From the NCBI GenBank assembly GCA_031425275.1, contig JANPJA010000073.1, positions 1 through 64,000 of the forward strand: a stretch of DNA of 64,000 nucleotides, in the 5' to 3' direction. This document shows positions 51,643-59,829 of the stretch, piece after piece. Every line of letters starts with the position of its first letter. The stretch's first letter is position 1. This stretch comes from JAIVGV01 sp031425275. GTDB lineage: Bacteria > Acidobacteriota > Blastocatellia > Pyrinomonadales > Pyrinomonadaceae. Below the pieces are notes generated by a model. That model searched no databases. It was given only the letters and a program-made list of their open reading frames with translations, and had not been told where the DNA came from. The position numbers and the translations under genes are program-made.

Positions 51643-51852
51643 TTAGGCCGTGCGCGGGCGTTCGTCCGCCTCCTCGTGCCAGCAGCGGACGCACCAGCGG
51701 CGGCGGCGCGTCTCGCGCTCGGCCGGGGGGCTGATGCGGCGCACGACTTCGCGCTCTTCTTCGCTCAGTTCGCCCCACGCGCGCAGGCGCGCCGCGCCGC
51801 AGGCGGGGCAGTCGTCGCCCGTGCGCGTCATGGTCGAGTCGTCGGTTCTCAT
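51643..51852 (-). CDS. Small zinc-ribbon protein
   Basis: The protein has 69 residues. It carries CPACG (residues 15-19) and CVRCW (53-57), a four-cysteine zinc ribbon, with a charged helix between (LSEEEREVVRRISP). The function is unknown; similar small proteins may bind nucleic acid or act as adaptors. The start at 51852 or the ATG seven codons later are both possible; the domain is unaffected. It lies divergent from the M14 peptidase gene. Confidence 0.65.
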   Translation of the reverse strand: MRTDDSTMTRTGDDCPACGAARLRAWGELSEEEREVVRRISPPAERETRRRRWCVRCWHEEADERPRTA

Positions 51853-51948
51853 GGCATAAATCCCCGTGTTGAGTATTCGCGCCCCGTGGGGTTAATATCG
51901 GGTGTCTTTAACACACTCTCCCGAAATTCGGAAAGCCGCCCCGACACG

Positions 51949-54912
51949 ATGATCAAGATCGCACGCACTCTCGCCCTGCTCGCGCTGTGTCTCATGCTCC
52001 CCGCCGCCGCCGCCCGCGCCCAGCGCGAAGAAGCCCGTTTCGACTTCTACGCGCGCGGCCCCTACCGCGAAGCCGTCCCGCGCCCGCAGGCCCTGACGAA
52101 GTTCGACGTGGGCGACTTCCACACGAACTACGCGACGATGGAGCGTTGGCTCGAACGACTCGCGGCGGCGGCGGCCGACCGCGTCAGGGTCTACGACATC
52201 GGCGAGACGAACGAGCGGCGGATGCAGCACGTCGTCGCCATCACCGCGCCCGAAAACTTGCGGCGCATCGACGAGATCAAGGCGAACCTGCGCCGCCTCG
52301 CCGACCCGCGCACGACCACGCCGGAGGAGGCGGGGCGCATCGCCGCGAACACCCCGGTCGTCGTCTGGCTCGCCTACACGATCCACGGCAACGAGTCGGC
52401 CTCGTTCGAGGCGATGATGCAGGTCGTCTATCAGCTCGCCGCCTCGGACGAGCCGGCGACGCTCGACGTGTTGAAGAACACCCTAGTCCTCGTCAACGTC
52501 TGCGAGAACCCGGACGGCCACGAGCGTTTCGTCACGTGGTACAACTCCATCGCGACCGGCAACTCAGACCCGCTCGCCGCCGAGCACCGCGAGCCGTGGT
52601 CGGTCTTCGGCCGCTATAACCGTTACCGCTTCGATCTCAACCGCGACAACATGATCGCCTCGCAGGTGGAGACGCGCAACATGCAGCGCGCCTACCTCGA
52701 ATGGAACCCGCAGGTCTCGGTCGATCACCACGGCCAGCCCGCGCAGTATTTCTTCCCGCCCGCCGCCCTGCCCGTCAACCCGAATCTGCCGCCGCAGCAG
52801 ACCGCGCGGTGGCTCGCCGAGTTCGGCCGCGCCAACGCCGCGCAGTTCGACGCGCGCAACTGGGACTACTACGTCCGCGACGTGTTCGATCTCTTCGGCC
52901 CCTTCTTCTGGGACTCATGGCCCGCCCTCAACGGCGCGACCGGCATGACCTACGAGACGGACGGCGGCGGCACGAAGGGCTACGCGTGGCGGCGCGACGA
53001 CGACACCATCGTCACCCTGCGCTCCGCCATCGCCAAACACTTCGTCGCCTCGCTGACGACTTTGGAAGTGGCCGCGCGCAACCGCGCCGCGCGCCTCGCC
53101 GACTACTACGACTTCAAACGCACCGCGCTCGCCGAAGGGCGGGCCGAGCGGATGAAGCGCATCGTCATCCTGCCCGGCCGCGATCCGGGCCGCGCCGCCG
53201 AACTCGCCGACGCGCTCGCGCACGCGGGGATCGAAGTCGGCGTGACGAGCGCGCAGTTCCGCTCGGCGGCCGCGCACAACTACGTGACGCCGACCGCATC
53301 GGCCGCCGCGCGTGAGTTCCCGGCCGGGGCTTACGTCGTCGATCTCGCGCAGCCGCAGAAGCGGCTGGCGAAAGCGCTGCTCGAACCCGAGACGGAACTC
53401 GACCGCGAGTTTGTGCGCGAGCAGTTGGCGCGTCTCGCGCGCAACAACCGGCGCGGCTCCGGCTCCGAGAAAGAGGGCTACCAGTTCTACGACGTGACGG
53501 CGTGGTCTCTGCCGCTCGCCTTCGGAGTCGAGGCTTACTGGACGGAGGACGCCGGGGCGGTCGCGACTTCGCCGTTCGCGCGCCCCGCCGCTCCGGCCGC
53601 GACGGCGGAGGGCGCGAGCCCGGACGCGCCGCAACTCCCGCGCGTCGGCGGCGGGGCGAACGCCCGCGCGTCGGTCGCCTACCTCATCCCCTACGAGCGC
53701 AACGGCGCGGCCGCGCTCGTCTATCGTCTGCTCAAAGAGAACTTCAAGCTCGCGGTCGCGGCCCGGCCGCTGACGGCGGGCGGGCGCACATGGCCGCGCG
53801 GCACCGTCGTCGCCCGCCTGTCGCGCAACCCCGACGCCATCCACGAGCGCGTCAACGTGATCGCGCGCGAGACGGGCGTGGACGTGTTCGCCGTCAACTC
53901 CGGCTTCGCGGAGACGGGCGACACGGTCGTCGGCTCGGAGAACGTCGTGTCGCTGCGGCGGCCGAAGATCATCGTCGTCGCCGACGAGGCGGTGAGCCAA
54001 ACTTCCTACGGCTGGCTCTGGTGGACGCTCGACCGCCACGGCGTTGACTTCACGCCGATGTCGCTCGCGAATCTGCGCCGCGCGAATCTCGATCAGTACA
54101 ACGTCATCATCATGCCCGACGGTTCGGCCGGCGGCTACTTCGGCTCGCTCGGCAAACCCGGCGTCGATGCTTTGCGCGCGTGGGTGCAGCGCGGCGGCAC
54201 GCTCGTCTGCGTCAAAGGCGCGGCCGTCTTCGCCGCGCTCAAGGACGTTAACCTGACTTCGTCGCGGCTCGTCGGCAGCGACGACGACGATCAGGCCGGC
54301 AAACCTGCCGGCGGCGGTGATGAGGCCGACAAGCAGGGTTCACCATCGCCGACCCCTTCGCCGACCCCAACGCCTTCGCCGCAGGAGACTTCGCGCGAGC
54401 AGACGGCCGCCTCGCGCCGCACGCGCCGGCAGCAGACCGCGCCGACCGCCTCGGAGCAGGGGCGCGAGGCGGCCGATCAGACCGAGCGGCTCGAAGGCGC
54501 GCCGCCCGACCTGCCGCCCATCGCCTCGCCCTCGGCGAAACCGGGCCGCGTGCCCGAGGCCGTCCCCGGCGCGATCTTCCGCGCCACCGTGGATCGCTCG
54601 GCCCCGCTCACCTTCGGCTACGAAGACGCGACCGTCCCCGTCCTCATCGACTCGGCCTACTTCTTCCGCCCGTCGAAGGAGGGCACGAACGCCCTCGTCT
54701 TCGTCGCGCAGGGGCGCGAGCCGCTGCGCATCGCCGGCTTCGTCTGGCCCGACAACACCGAGCGGCTCTTGAGAGGCACGGCCCACGTCATCGACGAGCC
54801 GACGGGCCGCGGCCACGTCGTCCTGTTCGCCGAAGACCCCAACTTCCGCGGCTTCTGGCGCAGCTTGACGAAAATGTTCTTCAACTCGTTTCTGTTCCAA
54901 CCGACATTTTAA
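51949..54912 (+). CDS. Secreted M14-type zinc carboxypeptidase-like protein, large
   Basis: The protein has 987 residues. The signal peptide is about 1-25 (LLALCLMLPAAAARAQ). The M14 domain has zinc ligands His146 and Glu149 (IHGNESASFEA), the third histidine in VSVDHHGQP, and the NPDGHERF and RFDLNRD substrate motifs. TYETDGGGTKG likely carries the catalytic glutamate. After about residue 400 comes a long domain ending in a beta-rich module with a glutamine-amidotransferase-like portion (YNVIIMPDGSAGGYF, LRAWVQRGGTLVCVKGAA). It is interrupted by a PSPTPSPTPTPSPQ linker near 800. It digests exported peptides or proteins. ATG 51949 starts the signal peptide. Confidence 0.88.
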   Translation: MIKIARTLALLALCLMLPAAAARAQREEARFDFYARGPYREAVPRPQALTKFDVGDFHTNYATMERWLERLAAAAADRVRVYDIGETNERRMQHVVAITAPENLRRIDEIKANLRRLADPRTTTPEEAGRIAANTPVVVWLAYTIHGNESASFEAMMQVVYQLAASDEPATLDVLKNTLVLVNVCENPDGHERFVTWYNSIATGNSDPLAAEHREPWSVFGRYNRYRFDLNRDNMIASQVETRNMQRAYLEWNPQVSVDHHGQPAQYFFPPAALPVNPNLPPQQTARWLAEFGRANAAQFDARNWDYYVRDVFDLFGPFFWDSWPALNGATGMTYETDGGGTKGYAWRRDDDTIVTLRSAIAKHFVASLTTLEVAARNRAARLADYYDFKRTALAEGRAERMKRIVILPGRDPGRAAELADALAHAGIEVGVTSAQFRSAAAHNYVTPTASAAAREFPAGAYVVDLAQPQKRLAKALLEPETELDREFVREQLARLARNNRRGSGSEKEGYQFYDVTAWSLPLAFGVEAYWTEDAGAVATSPFARPAAPAATAEGASPDAPQLPRVGGGANARASVAYLIPYERNGAAALVYRLLKENFKLAVAARPLTAGGRTWPRGTVVARLSRNPDAIHERVNVIARETGVDVFAVNSGFAETGDTVVGSENVVSLRRPKIIVVADEAVSQTSYGWLWWTLDRHGVDFTPMSLANLRRANLDQYNVIIMPDGSAGGYFGSLGKPGVDALRAWVQRGGTLVCVKGAAVFAALKDVNLTSSRLVGSDDDDQAGKPAGGGDEADKQGSPSPTPSPTPTPSPQETSREQTAASRRTRRQQTAPTASEQGREAADQTERLEGAPPDLPPIASPSAKPGRVPEAVPGAIFRATVDRSAPLTFGYEDATVPVLIDSAYFFRPSKEGTNALVFVAQGREPLRIAGFVWPDNTERLLRGTAHVIDEPTGRGHVVLFAEDPNFRGFWRSLTKMFFNSFLFQPTF

Positions 54913-55005
54913 GGGCCGTCACGGGTGAACCGTGACAGGTGACAAGTAAGAACAGATTGCTTTATCTTCTTACTTATCACCTGTCACGGTTCACTTATCA
55001 CGGGG
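54913..55005. repeat. Inverted short-word repeat (GTGACGGGTGAC family)
   Basis: GTCACGGGTGAACCGTGACAG with GGTGACAAGTAAG (54918-54950) faces CTTACTTATCACCTGTCACGG with TTCACTTATCACGG (54970-55005). A copy of the family at 15976 and 39580, after the M14 gene and before the SRPBCC gene. Confidence 0.75.
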
Positions 55006-55011
55006 GTTATT

Positions 55012-55500
55012 GTGTTCCAAGTCAAAGCGGGTTTCGACGAGAAGCTGGAAGTGAAGACGACGATGGAGCGGGCGCGGGCGTTCTTCGGCGACTTGCGCAA
55101 CTTCGCCGAGCTGATGCCGGGCGTCGAGCAGATCAAACAAGAGGCGGGCGGCGCGGCGCGCTGGCTGATCCGCGCGGACGTGCCGGTCATCGGCTCGATC
55201 CGGCAGGCCTTCTCGGTCGCGCAGGTGGACGACCGGCCCGAGCGCATCGAGTGGTCGCCCGCGCCGCAGGAGCGCGGCAACTTCCTGCGCTACTACGCGG
55301 CCTTCGAGCAGCAGGGCGCGCGCGTCCTCGTCCGCGTCGTCCAGCGCGTCGAACTCCGGCGCGGGCGGGCCGCCGAACTCCACATGCTCGCCGGCCTCGT
55401 CGGCGAAAGCCGCCTGAGCGCGGAACTGCAAAAGGGCGTCACCGAGATGATGCGCACCTTCCTCCAGCGCGCCCGCGCGCGCTTAGAGAGTCAAGTTTAA
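55012..55500 (+). CDS. SRPBCC (START/Bet v 1-like) family protein
   Basis: The protein has 162 residues. The N-terminal AGFDEKLEVKTTMERARAFFGDLRNFAEL and the beta segments (FSVAQVDDRPERIEWSP) match the SRPBCC fold with a ligand cavity, closed by a long C-terminal helix (LQKGVTEMMRTFLQRARAR). Possible roles are lipid or polyketide-like ligand binding; the ligand is unknown. The start GTG 55012 follows the repeat directly and has a weak GGGGG-type site. Confidence 0.82.
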   Translation: MFQVKAGFDEKLEVKTTMERARAFFGDLRNFAELMPGVEQIKQEAGGAARWLIRADVPVIGSIRQAFSVAQVDDRPERIEWSPAPQERGNFLRYYAAFEQQGARVLVRVVQRVELRRGRAAELHMLAGLVGESRLSAELQKGVTEMMRTFLQRARARLESQV

Positions 55501-55587
55501 GGAGATGAAATTGACAGGTATAGAATTGACAGACCGGCTGAGAGTAATTATGCAATCTGTCAAGTAGAAGGAATTGTTGGGAAAACT

Positions 55588-55779
55588 GTGGAGCGAGTAG
55601 AATACGGGTTTCGCCCTGATGAAAAAGGGATTCACCAGAGTGAAGCAATAAAACTTCACTTTACTGATGGTTCAGTTATGTGGGTCGAGACAGGGTGCAA
55701 CGCAATGAACTTGGCAGCGGTTCATAAAGGACTTAAGCCAGACGATCTCAATGTCGATTTAATCGTGGAATGGCTTTGA
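55588..55779 (+). CDS. Small low-GC gene, possibly truncated or frameshifted, unknown function
   Basis: The frame from GTG 55588 gives 63 residues (ERVEYGFRPDEKGIHQS ... DLNVDLIVEWL), which look protein-like. The same frame stays open back to the SRPBCC stop at 55498 and encodes a plausible upstream IDRPAESNYAICQVEGIVG but no ATG or GTG. Another frame has a 20-codon ORF from ATG 55505 to TAG 55567. This pattern suggests a gene broken by a frameshift or missing its start. AT-rich codons mark it as foreign. Family unknown. Confidence 0.5.
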   Translation: MERVEYGFRPDEKGIHQSEAIKLHFTDGSVMWVETGCNAMNLAAVHKGLKPDDLNVDLIVEWL

Positions 55780-56127
55780 AATCTAACCGACGGGGATGTT
55801 ATATTCCCCTGCCAGCGAGTCCGCGCGGTTTTTTGCAAGGCGCACAAGATTAACTATTATTTAAGTTGACAGGAAATCACAGCCGCGCTACTCTGCGCCC
55901 GCGTTCAAGGAAGTCGGGCTCCCAACCTCCCGCCCACAACCTCACCTGATTCGAATAATCTGCGAAGTTAACTCGGCCGCCGACGGCGCGCGGCCTCGCC
56001 GAAATCTGCGCAGCACTCGAAGTCTTGCGGACTTTTATCTTTATCCGTCCGCCGGACTCCCGTGCCCGCGCGTCCGAAATTCTTAATCACGCTGACGTCG
56101 TCTCGTAAATCATAAAGGAGCAACCTC
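55780..56127. other. Non-coding region before the oxoamine-synthase gene
   Basis: The 348 bases hold no gene. A TTGACA box (55866-55871) with a TACTCT at 55889-55894 may be the promoter of the next gene. The first 90 bases share the lower GC of the preceding small ORF. Confidence 0.5.
55866..55894 (+). promoter_or_regulatory. Candidate promoter of the oxoamine-synthase-like gene
   Basis: A perfect -35 TTGACA (55866-55871), a 17-base spacer and a weak -10 TACTCT (55889-55894) lie about 235 bases before GTG 56128. Confidence 0.35.
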
Positions 56128-57432
56128 GTGTCCCCTCTCGATTCCACCGCCAACGACAACGAAACCGAAGCCTTCACCAAACACCTCGGCATGTTCACGC
56201 ACCCGAAGGGCGCGCACCTGACGGAGCGCACGCGGCCCTTGGGCGACTGGCTGCGCCGGCGCGCCGAACTCGGCACGTGGCCCTACGGCCGCGCCCTCGA
56301 AACATCGCCCGCGCCGGTGGCGCGCGTCCACAGCCCGAACGGCCTGACGGTCGAGGGCATCAACTTCGGCTCGCAGGACTACCTCGGCCTCGCGGCGCAC
56401 CCGGCCATCCACGACGCCGCCATCCGCGCGCTCTCCGACTACGGCCCGCACAGCGCGGCCTCGGCCATCCTGCAAGGCAACACCGGCCTGTCGCGCCGGC
56501 TCGAACGCGCGCTGGCCGAACACCTCTCGACCGAGCACGTCCTGCTCTTCCCGACGGGCTGGGCCGCCGGCTTCGGCACCATCGTCGGCCTCGTCCGCCC
56601 CAATGATTACGTCCTGCTCGATCAGAACGCTCACTCCTGCCTCATGCAGGGCGCGCGCGCCGCCACGCCCAAACACGCCTTCTTCCGCCACAACGACGTG
56701 GAGGACGCGCGCCGCCGCCTCGCCCGGATCAGGGCGAAGGACACACAGAACGCCGTCCTCGTCGTCACCGAAGGCGTCTTCTCGATGGACTCGGACAGCC
56801 CCCGCATCGAGAGCTTGCAGGCGGCCTGCCGCGAGTTCGACGCGGTGCTGATGTTGGACGTGGCCCACGACCTCGGCGCGTCCGGCCCCGAAGGCACGGG
56901 CCAGCTCGGCCTCCAGGGGATGCTCGGCAAGGTCGACTTGGTGATGGGTGCCTTCTCGAAGACGTTTTCGAGTAACGGCGGCTTCCTCGCCACCCACTCG
57001 GAATCGGCGCGGCACTTCGTCAGCATCTACGGCGGGCCGCACGCCTTCTCGAACGCGCTCTCGCCCATTCAGGCGGGCGTCGTTTTGGAAGCCCTGCGCA
57101 TCGTCCGCTCGGAGGAGGGCGACCGCCTGCGCGCTCGCTCGATGCGCAACATCATGCGGCTGCGCGCGGGGTTCGAGGCGGGGGGGTTGGAGTGCTACGG
57201 GCGTCCCTCGCCCATCGTCCCCGTCGGCGTCGGCGACGAGCGGCTGGCGAAGTGGACGTGCCGCGCGCTCGAAGAGAACGGGCTGATCGCCAACCTCGTC
57301 GAGTACCCGGCGGTGGCCCGCGGCCGCGCCCGCTTCCGCTTCCAAGTGATGGCCTCGCACACCGGCGAACAAATCGACGCCGCCGTCCCCCTCTTCCTCC
57401 GCTCGCTCGCGGAGGCGCGCGCCCGCCTGTGA
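56128..57432 (+). CDS. Alpha-oxoamine synthase family aminotransferase (KBL/BioF/SPT-like)
   Basis: The protein has 434 residues. QDYLGLAAHPAI, the glycine-rich AILQGNTGLSRRLE, DVAHDLGASGPEGTG and the PLP lysine in GAFSKTFSSNGGFLA place it in the PLP fold I oxoamine synthases, which condense an acyl-CoA with an amino acid. In well-known members the aspartate loop reads DEAHS; here it is DVAHD, so the substrate may differ. Serine palmitoyltransferase, KBL and BioF are alternatives. GTG 56128 has AAAGGAG 8 bases upstream. A hairpin at 57453-57499 follows. Confidence 0.85.
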   Translation: MSPLDSTANDNETEAFTKHLGMFTHPKGAHLTERTRPLGDWLRRRAELGTWPYGRALETSPAPVARVHSPNGLTVEGINFGSQDYLGLAAHPAIHDAAIRALSDYGPHSAASAILQGNTGLSRRLERALAEHLSTEHVLLFPTGWAAGFGTIVGLVRPNDYVLLDQNAHSCLMQGARAATPKHAFFRHNDVEDARRRLARIRAKDTQNAVLVVTEGVFSMDSDSPRIESLQAACREFDAVLMLDVAHDLGASGPEGTGQLGLQGMLGKVDLVMGAFSKTFSSNGGFLATHSESARHFVSIYGGPHAFSNALSPIQAGVVLEALRIVRSEEGDRLRARSMRNIMRLRAGFEAGGLECYGRPSPIVPVGVGDERLAKWTCRALEENGLIANLVEYPAVARGRARFRFQVMASHTGEQIDAAVPLFLRSLAEARARL

Positions 57433-57452
57433 GCCGTTAGCCGTTAGCAGAC

Positions 57453-57499
57453 AGCGAAGGCGGGAGGCGGTCGCGTTGAGATCGCCTCCCGCCTTCGCT
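57453..57499. terminator. Terminator hairpin in a TTAGCCGTTAGC composite repeat
   Basis: AGCGAAGGCGGGAGGCG (57453-57469) pairs perfectly with CGCCTCCCGCCTTCGCT (57483-57499). The stem core GCGAAGGCGGGAGGCG matches the hairpin at 18412, and the outer words GCCGTTAGCCGTTAGC / GCGGCTAAC mirror across it. It ends the oxoamine-synthase gene. Confidence 0.8.
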
Positions 57500-57517
57500 T
57501 TCGGCCGGCGGCTAACT

Positions 57518-57523
57518 TACAAT
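57518..57523 (+). promoter_or_regulatory. -10 box upstream of the mycoredoxin-like gene
   Basis: TACAAT at 57518-57523 lies 34 bases before ATG 57558; a TTCGCT at 57494-57499 may be a weak -35 at 18 bases. The arrangement is not leaderless. Confidence 0.3.
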
Positions 57524-57557
57524 CAAACGCGGAACATCCCCCGGACGGCGGAACAAC

Positions 57558-57806
57558 ATGACTCGGATCAAAATGTACACGACGACGTGGTGCGGCGACT
57601 GCCGCCACGCCAAACGCTTCCTCGACGCGCGCGGTGTGGAATATGAGGAGATCAACCTCGAAGAGACCGAGGGCGCGGCCGAGCACGTGATGGCGATCAA
57701 CGGCGGCAAGCGCAAAGTCCCGACCTTTGAACTCGCGGACGGCCGCGCCTTCAGCCTCTCGCCCTACGACGAGCGGCGGCTGCGCGCCGAGCTGGGTCTC
57801 GACTGA
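57558..57806 (+). CDS. Glutaredoxin/mycoredoxin-like protein
   Basis: The protein has 82 residues. The redox motif CGDC (residues 12-15, in MYTTTWCGDCRHAKRFL) lies at the N-terminus, with the cis-Pro in KVPTFEL and a C-terminal YDERRLRAELGL. It reduces disulfides or mixed thiols in the cytoplasm, as NrdH-redoxin or mycoredoxin proteins do; the donor system is not seen here. Starts at ATG 57558. Confidence 0.88.
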   Translation: MTRIKMYTTTWCGDCRHAKRFLDARGVEYEEINLEETEGAAEHVMAINGGKRKVPTFELADGRAFSLSPYDERRLRAELGLD

Positions 57807-57937
57807 AAGGGCGCGGCCCCGGATTCTTTACCCCGCGCGGTCAACAGACGCGCGCCCGCGCGCATCTAAATGTGACGGCCGCCGGGCGGACAAGGGCGGC
57901 CGAGTTTGCCTCGGACGGGAAGGACGCGAAGAAGACG

Positions 57938-58231
57938 ATGCCGGCACCATACTCGAAGGGGAAGAAAATAGAGCCGGGTCTGACGCGCAAGGCGGCGCGC
58001 GCCGGCGGCTTCACGCTGGCGAAGCGGCTGGTCAAGCCGATCCCCTTCGTCGGCACGGCCGTCGCCCTCGGCTTCGCCGGCTACGAGATCAAAAAGAAGG
58101 GCCTGCGCAACGGCATCGTCCACGTCGGCCTCGACCTGATCCCCTTCGTCGGCACGGCCAAAGGCATCGTCGAAATCTTCACCGGCGACTGGCTGCCCGA
58201 CAAGGACAAGCCGCGCGACCCGCAAGGATAA
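57938..58231 (+). CDS. Small hydrophobic protein with duplicated IPFVGTA motif
   Basis: The protein has 97 residues. Two copies of IPFVGTA (near 31-37 and 67-73) lie in hydrophobic stretches, joined by a basic loop (EIKKKGLRNGIVH). The N-terminus is basic. It could be a small membrane-associated protein; the family was not recognised. ATG 57938 has GGAAGGACG upstream. A longer reading frame starting at 57872 lacks support. Confidence 0.65.
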   Translation: MPAPYSKGKKIEPGLTRKAARAGGFTLAKRLVKPIPFVGTAVALGFAGYEIKKKGLRNGIVHVGLDLIPFVGTAKGIVEIFTGDWLPDKDKPRDPQG

Positions 58232-58246
58232 AAGTCCGCAAGTCGG

Positions 58247-58309
58247 AACGACGAACGACGAAGGCGTGATCACTCTGCTTGAGTGATCACGCCTTCGTCG
58301 TTCGTCGTT
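58247..58309. terminator. Long perfect inverted repeat terminator
   Basis: Bases 58247-58275 and 58281-58309 are perfect 29-bp complements with a 5-base loop, followed by TTTT-like T-rich sequence. It lies between the small hydrophobic gene and the convergent beta-barrel gene. The outer stem contains tandem AACGACG words. Confidence 0.88.
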
Positions 58310-58424
58310 TTGCGTTCCTGCTTCCTTTTGCGCCCTCGGCGTCCGCGTGATTAATCTTCGCGCGCGAAGGTTTCGTCGTCGTCAAGCTCCGGCCGGGCGC
58401 AGTCGCCGCCCGCGCGGCTTCGGG

Positions 58425-59714
58425 TCAGAAGCGGACGGCGATGCCCGCGCTGAACTGGAAGTTGTGCCGGGTCTCGTCGGGCAGATGAACGATCGTCTGG
58501 CTGATGGAGAAGCCCTCCCTGACGCGGTTGCGATACCAGACGACCGTGTCGCCCAGGTCGAAGCGCGTGACGACGCGGCGCGAGGGGTAGAACTCGACGA
58601 CGCCGCCGAGGTCGGTCTCGAAGTAAGTCTTGCGGGCCGGTTCGAAGCGTCCGATGATCACGTCGCGCCCGGCGAAGTTGATGGTCTGCGTGCCGACCAG
58701 TTCGTCCACGCGGCTGAAACTGAGGAAGCCGGGGCGGGCTTTGGCGAAGAGGCCGAAGCGCTCGAAGCGGCGGCCGGCCTTGACGCCGAACTGCCCTTGG
58801 ATGCCCCGGCCGCCGAAGGTCGCCCTGGTGAACTGTTCCTTCGTCAGGAAGTCCACCGCGCCTTCGAGCGCGACCGAGTCGTTGAGGTTGAAGGTGAACC
58901 GGCCGCCGACCGCGGGCTCCGCGACTCTGGAACCGCCGCCCGAGAGACTTCCGAAGCCGAAGAAATCGTCCGGCTGTTTGACGACGAGAGCGGTGTACTG
59001 GATGCCCGCCTCGAAGCGCGGCGTGCCGCCTTCGGGCGCGGGCGGGTCGGCCTCGTCCGCGCCCGCCGGGTTCATGAAGCGGTAAGCGACGCCGGTCGTC
59101 AACTGGAAGTTGTGCGAGACGCCGTCGGGCACCGGCCCGAAGATGCCGACGTTCGGGGGCAGCGTCTCCGGCTTGTAGTGAATTATCGTATCGCCCGCGT
59201 CAACGCGCACGAGAAGCTTACGCGAAGGGTAGAACTCGACGACGGCACCCACGTCAACGGAAAGGTGCGTCCGCCGCTCCACGCCGAAGGTGGGGCTGGT
59301 GAACACCACCCCTCCCGGCCCCGTGAACGTGGTCGCGCCGTTGACGACGCCCACCTCGGAGAAGCTGACGAAGCCCGGCCGCGCCTTCGCGAAGACGCCG
59401 AACTTCCGGAAACGCTTGCCGGCCTTGACGCCGAACTGCCCCTGCGTCGTGCGGCCGAAAAACGAGCGACGCGGCAGGAAGTTCACTTCGGCTTCGAGGC
59501 CGAGGTAATCGGTCACGTTGTAGGCGAAGCGGCCGCCGACGCCCGGCTCGGTTGAAGTGACGAAGAATCCGGGCGGGTTGAGTTCGAGCGAAGTGAAGTG
59601 CGCGCCGACTTCCAGCTTGGGCGCGTCGCGCTCCTGCGCGCGAGTCGCCGGGGCCGGGAGGGCGACCAGACAGAGAATCGCCGCGAAGGTGGCGAGGGGT
59701 GAGAGTCTGTTCAT
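58425..59714 (-). CDS. Exported outer-membrane beta-barrel-type protein with internal duplication
   Basis: The protein has 429 residues. The signal peptide is about 1-27 (AILCLVALPAPATRAQ). Two homologous units follow: about 30-215 (GGRFAYNVTDYLGLEAEVNFL ... QGQFGVKAGKRFRKFG) and about 235-429 (GGRFTFNLNDSVALEGAVDFL ... QGQFGVKAGRRFERFG), with matching amphipathic strands and an end in aromatic FSAGIAVRF. This is consistent with two barrels, or one barrel built by duplication. The role is structural or porin-like; not known. ATG 59714 has AAGGAGTACAAC upstream. Confidence 0.8.
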   Translation of the reverse strand: MNRLSPLATFAAILCLVALPAPATRAQERDAPKLEVGAHFTSLELNPPGFFVTSTEPGVGGRFAYNVTDYLGLEAEVNFLPRRSFFGRTTQGQFGVKAGKRFRKFGVFAKARPGFVSFSEVGVVNGATTFTGPGGVVFTSPTFGVERRTHLSVDVGAVVEFYPSRKLLVRVDAGDTIIHYKPETLPPNVGIFGPVPDGVSHNFQLTTGVAYRFMNPAGADEADPPAPEGGTPRFEAGIQYTALVVKQPDDFFGFGSLSGGGSRVAEPAVGGRFTFNLNDSVALEGAVDFLTKEQFTRATFGGRGIQGQFGVKAGRRFERFGLFAKARPGFLSFSRVDELVGTQTINFAGRDVIIGRFEPARKTYFETDLGGVVEFYPSRRVVTRFDLGDTVVWYRNRVREGFSISQTIVHLPDETRHNFQFSAGIAVRF

Positions 59715-59829
59715 GTTGTACTCCTTCCCGTCGGGCGAGGCTGAGGACGGCCCGGCGGCCGGACGGGCGGGTGAGAGTTTAGAGTCCGGCACACGGCCCG
59801 CGCCGGGGGCGGGAGGGGCGTGCCGTAAA

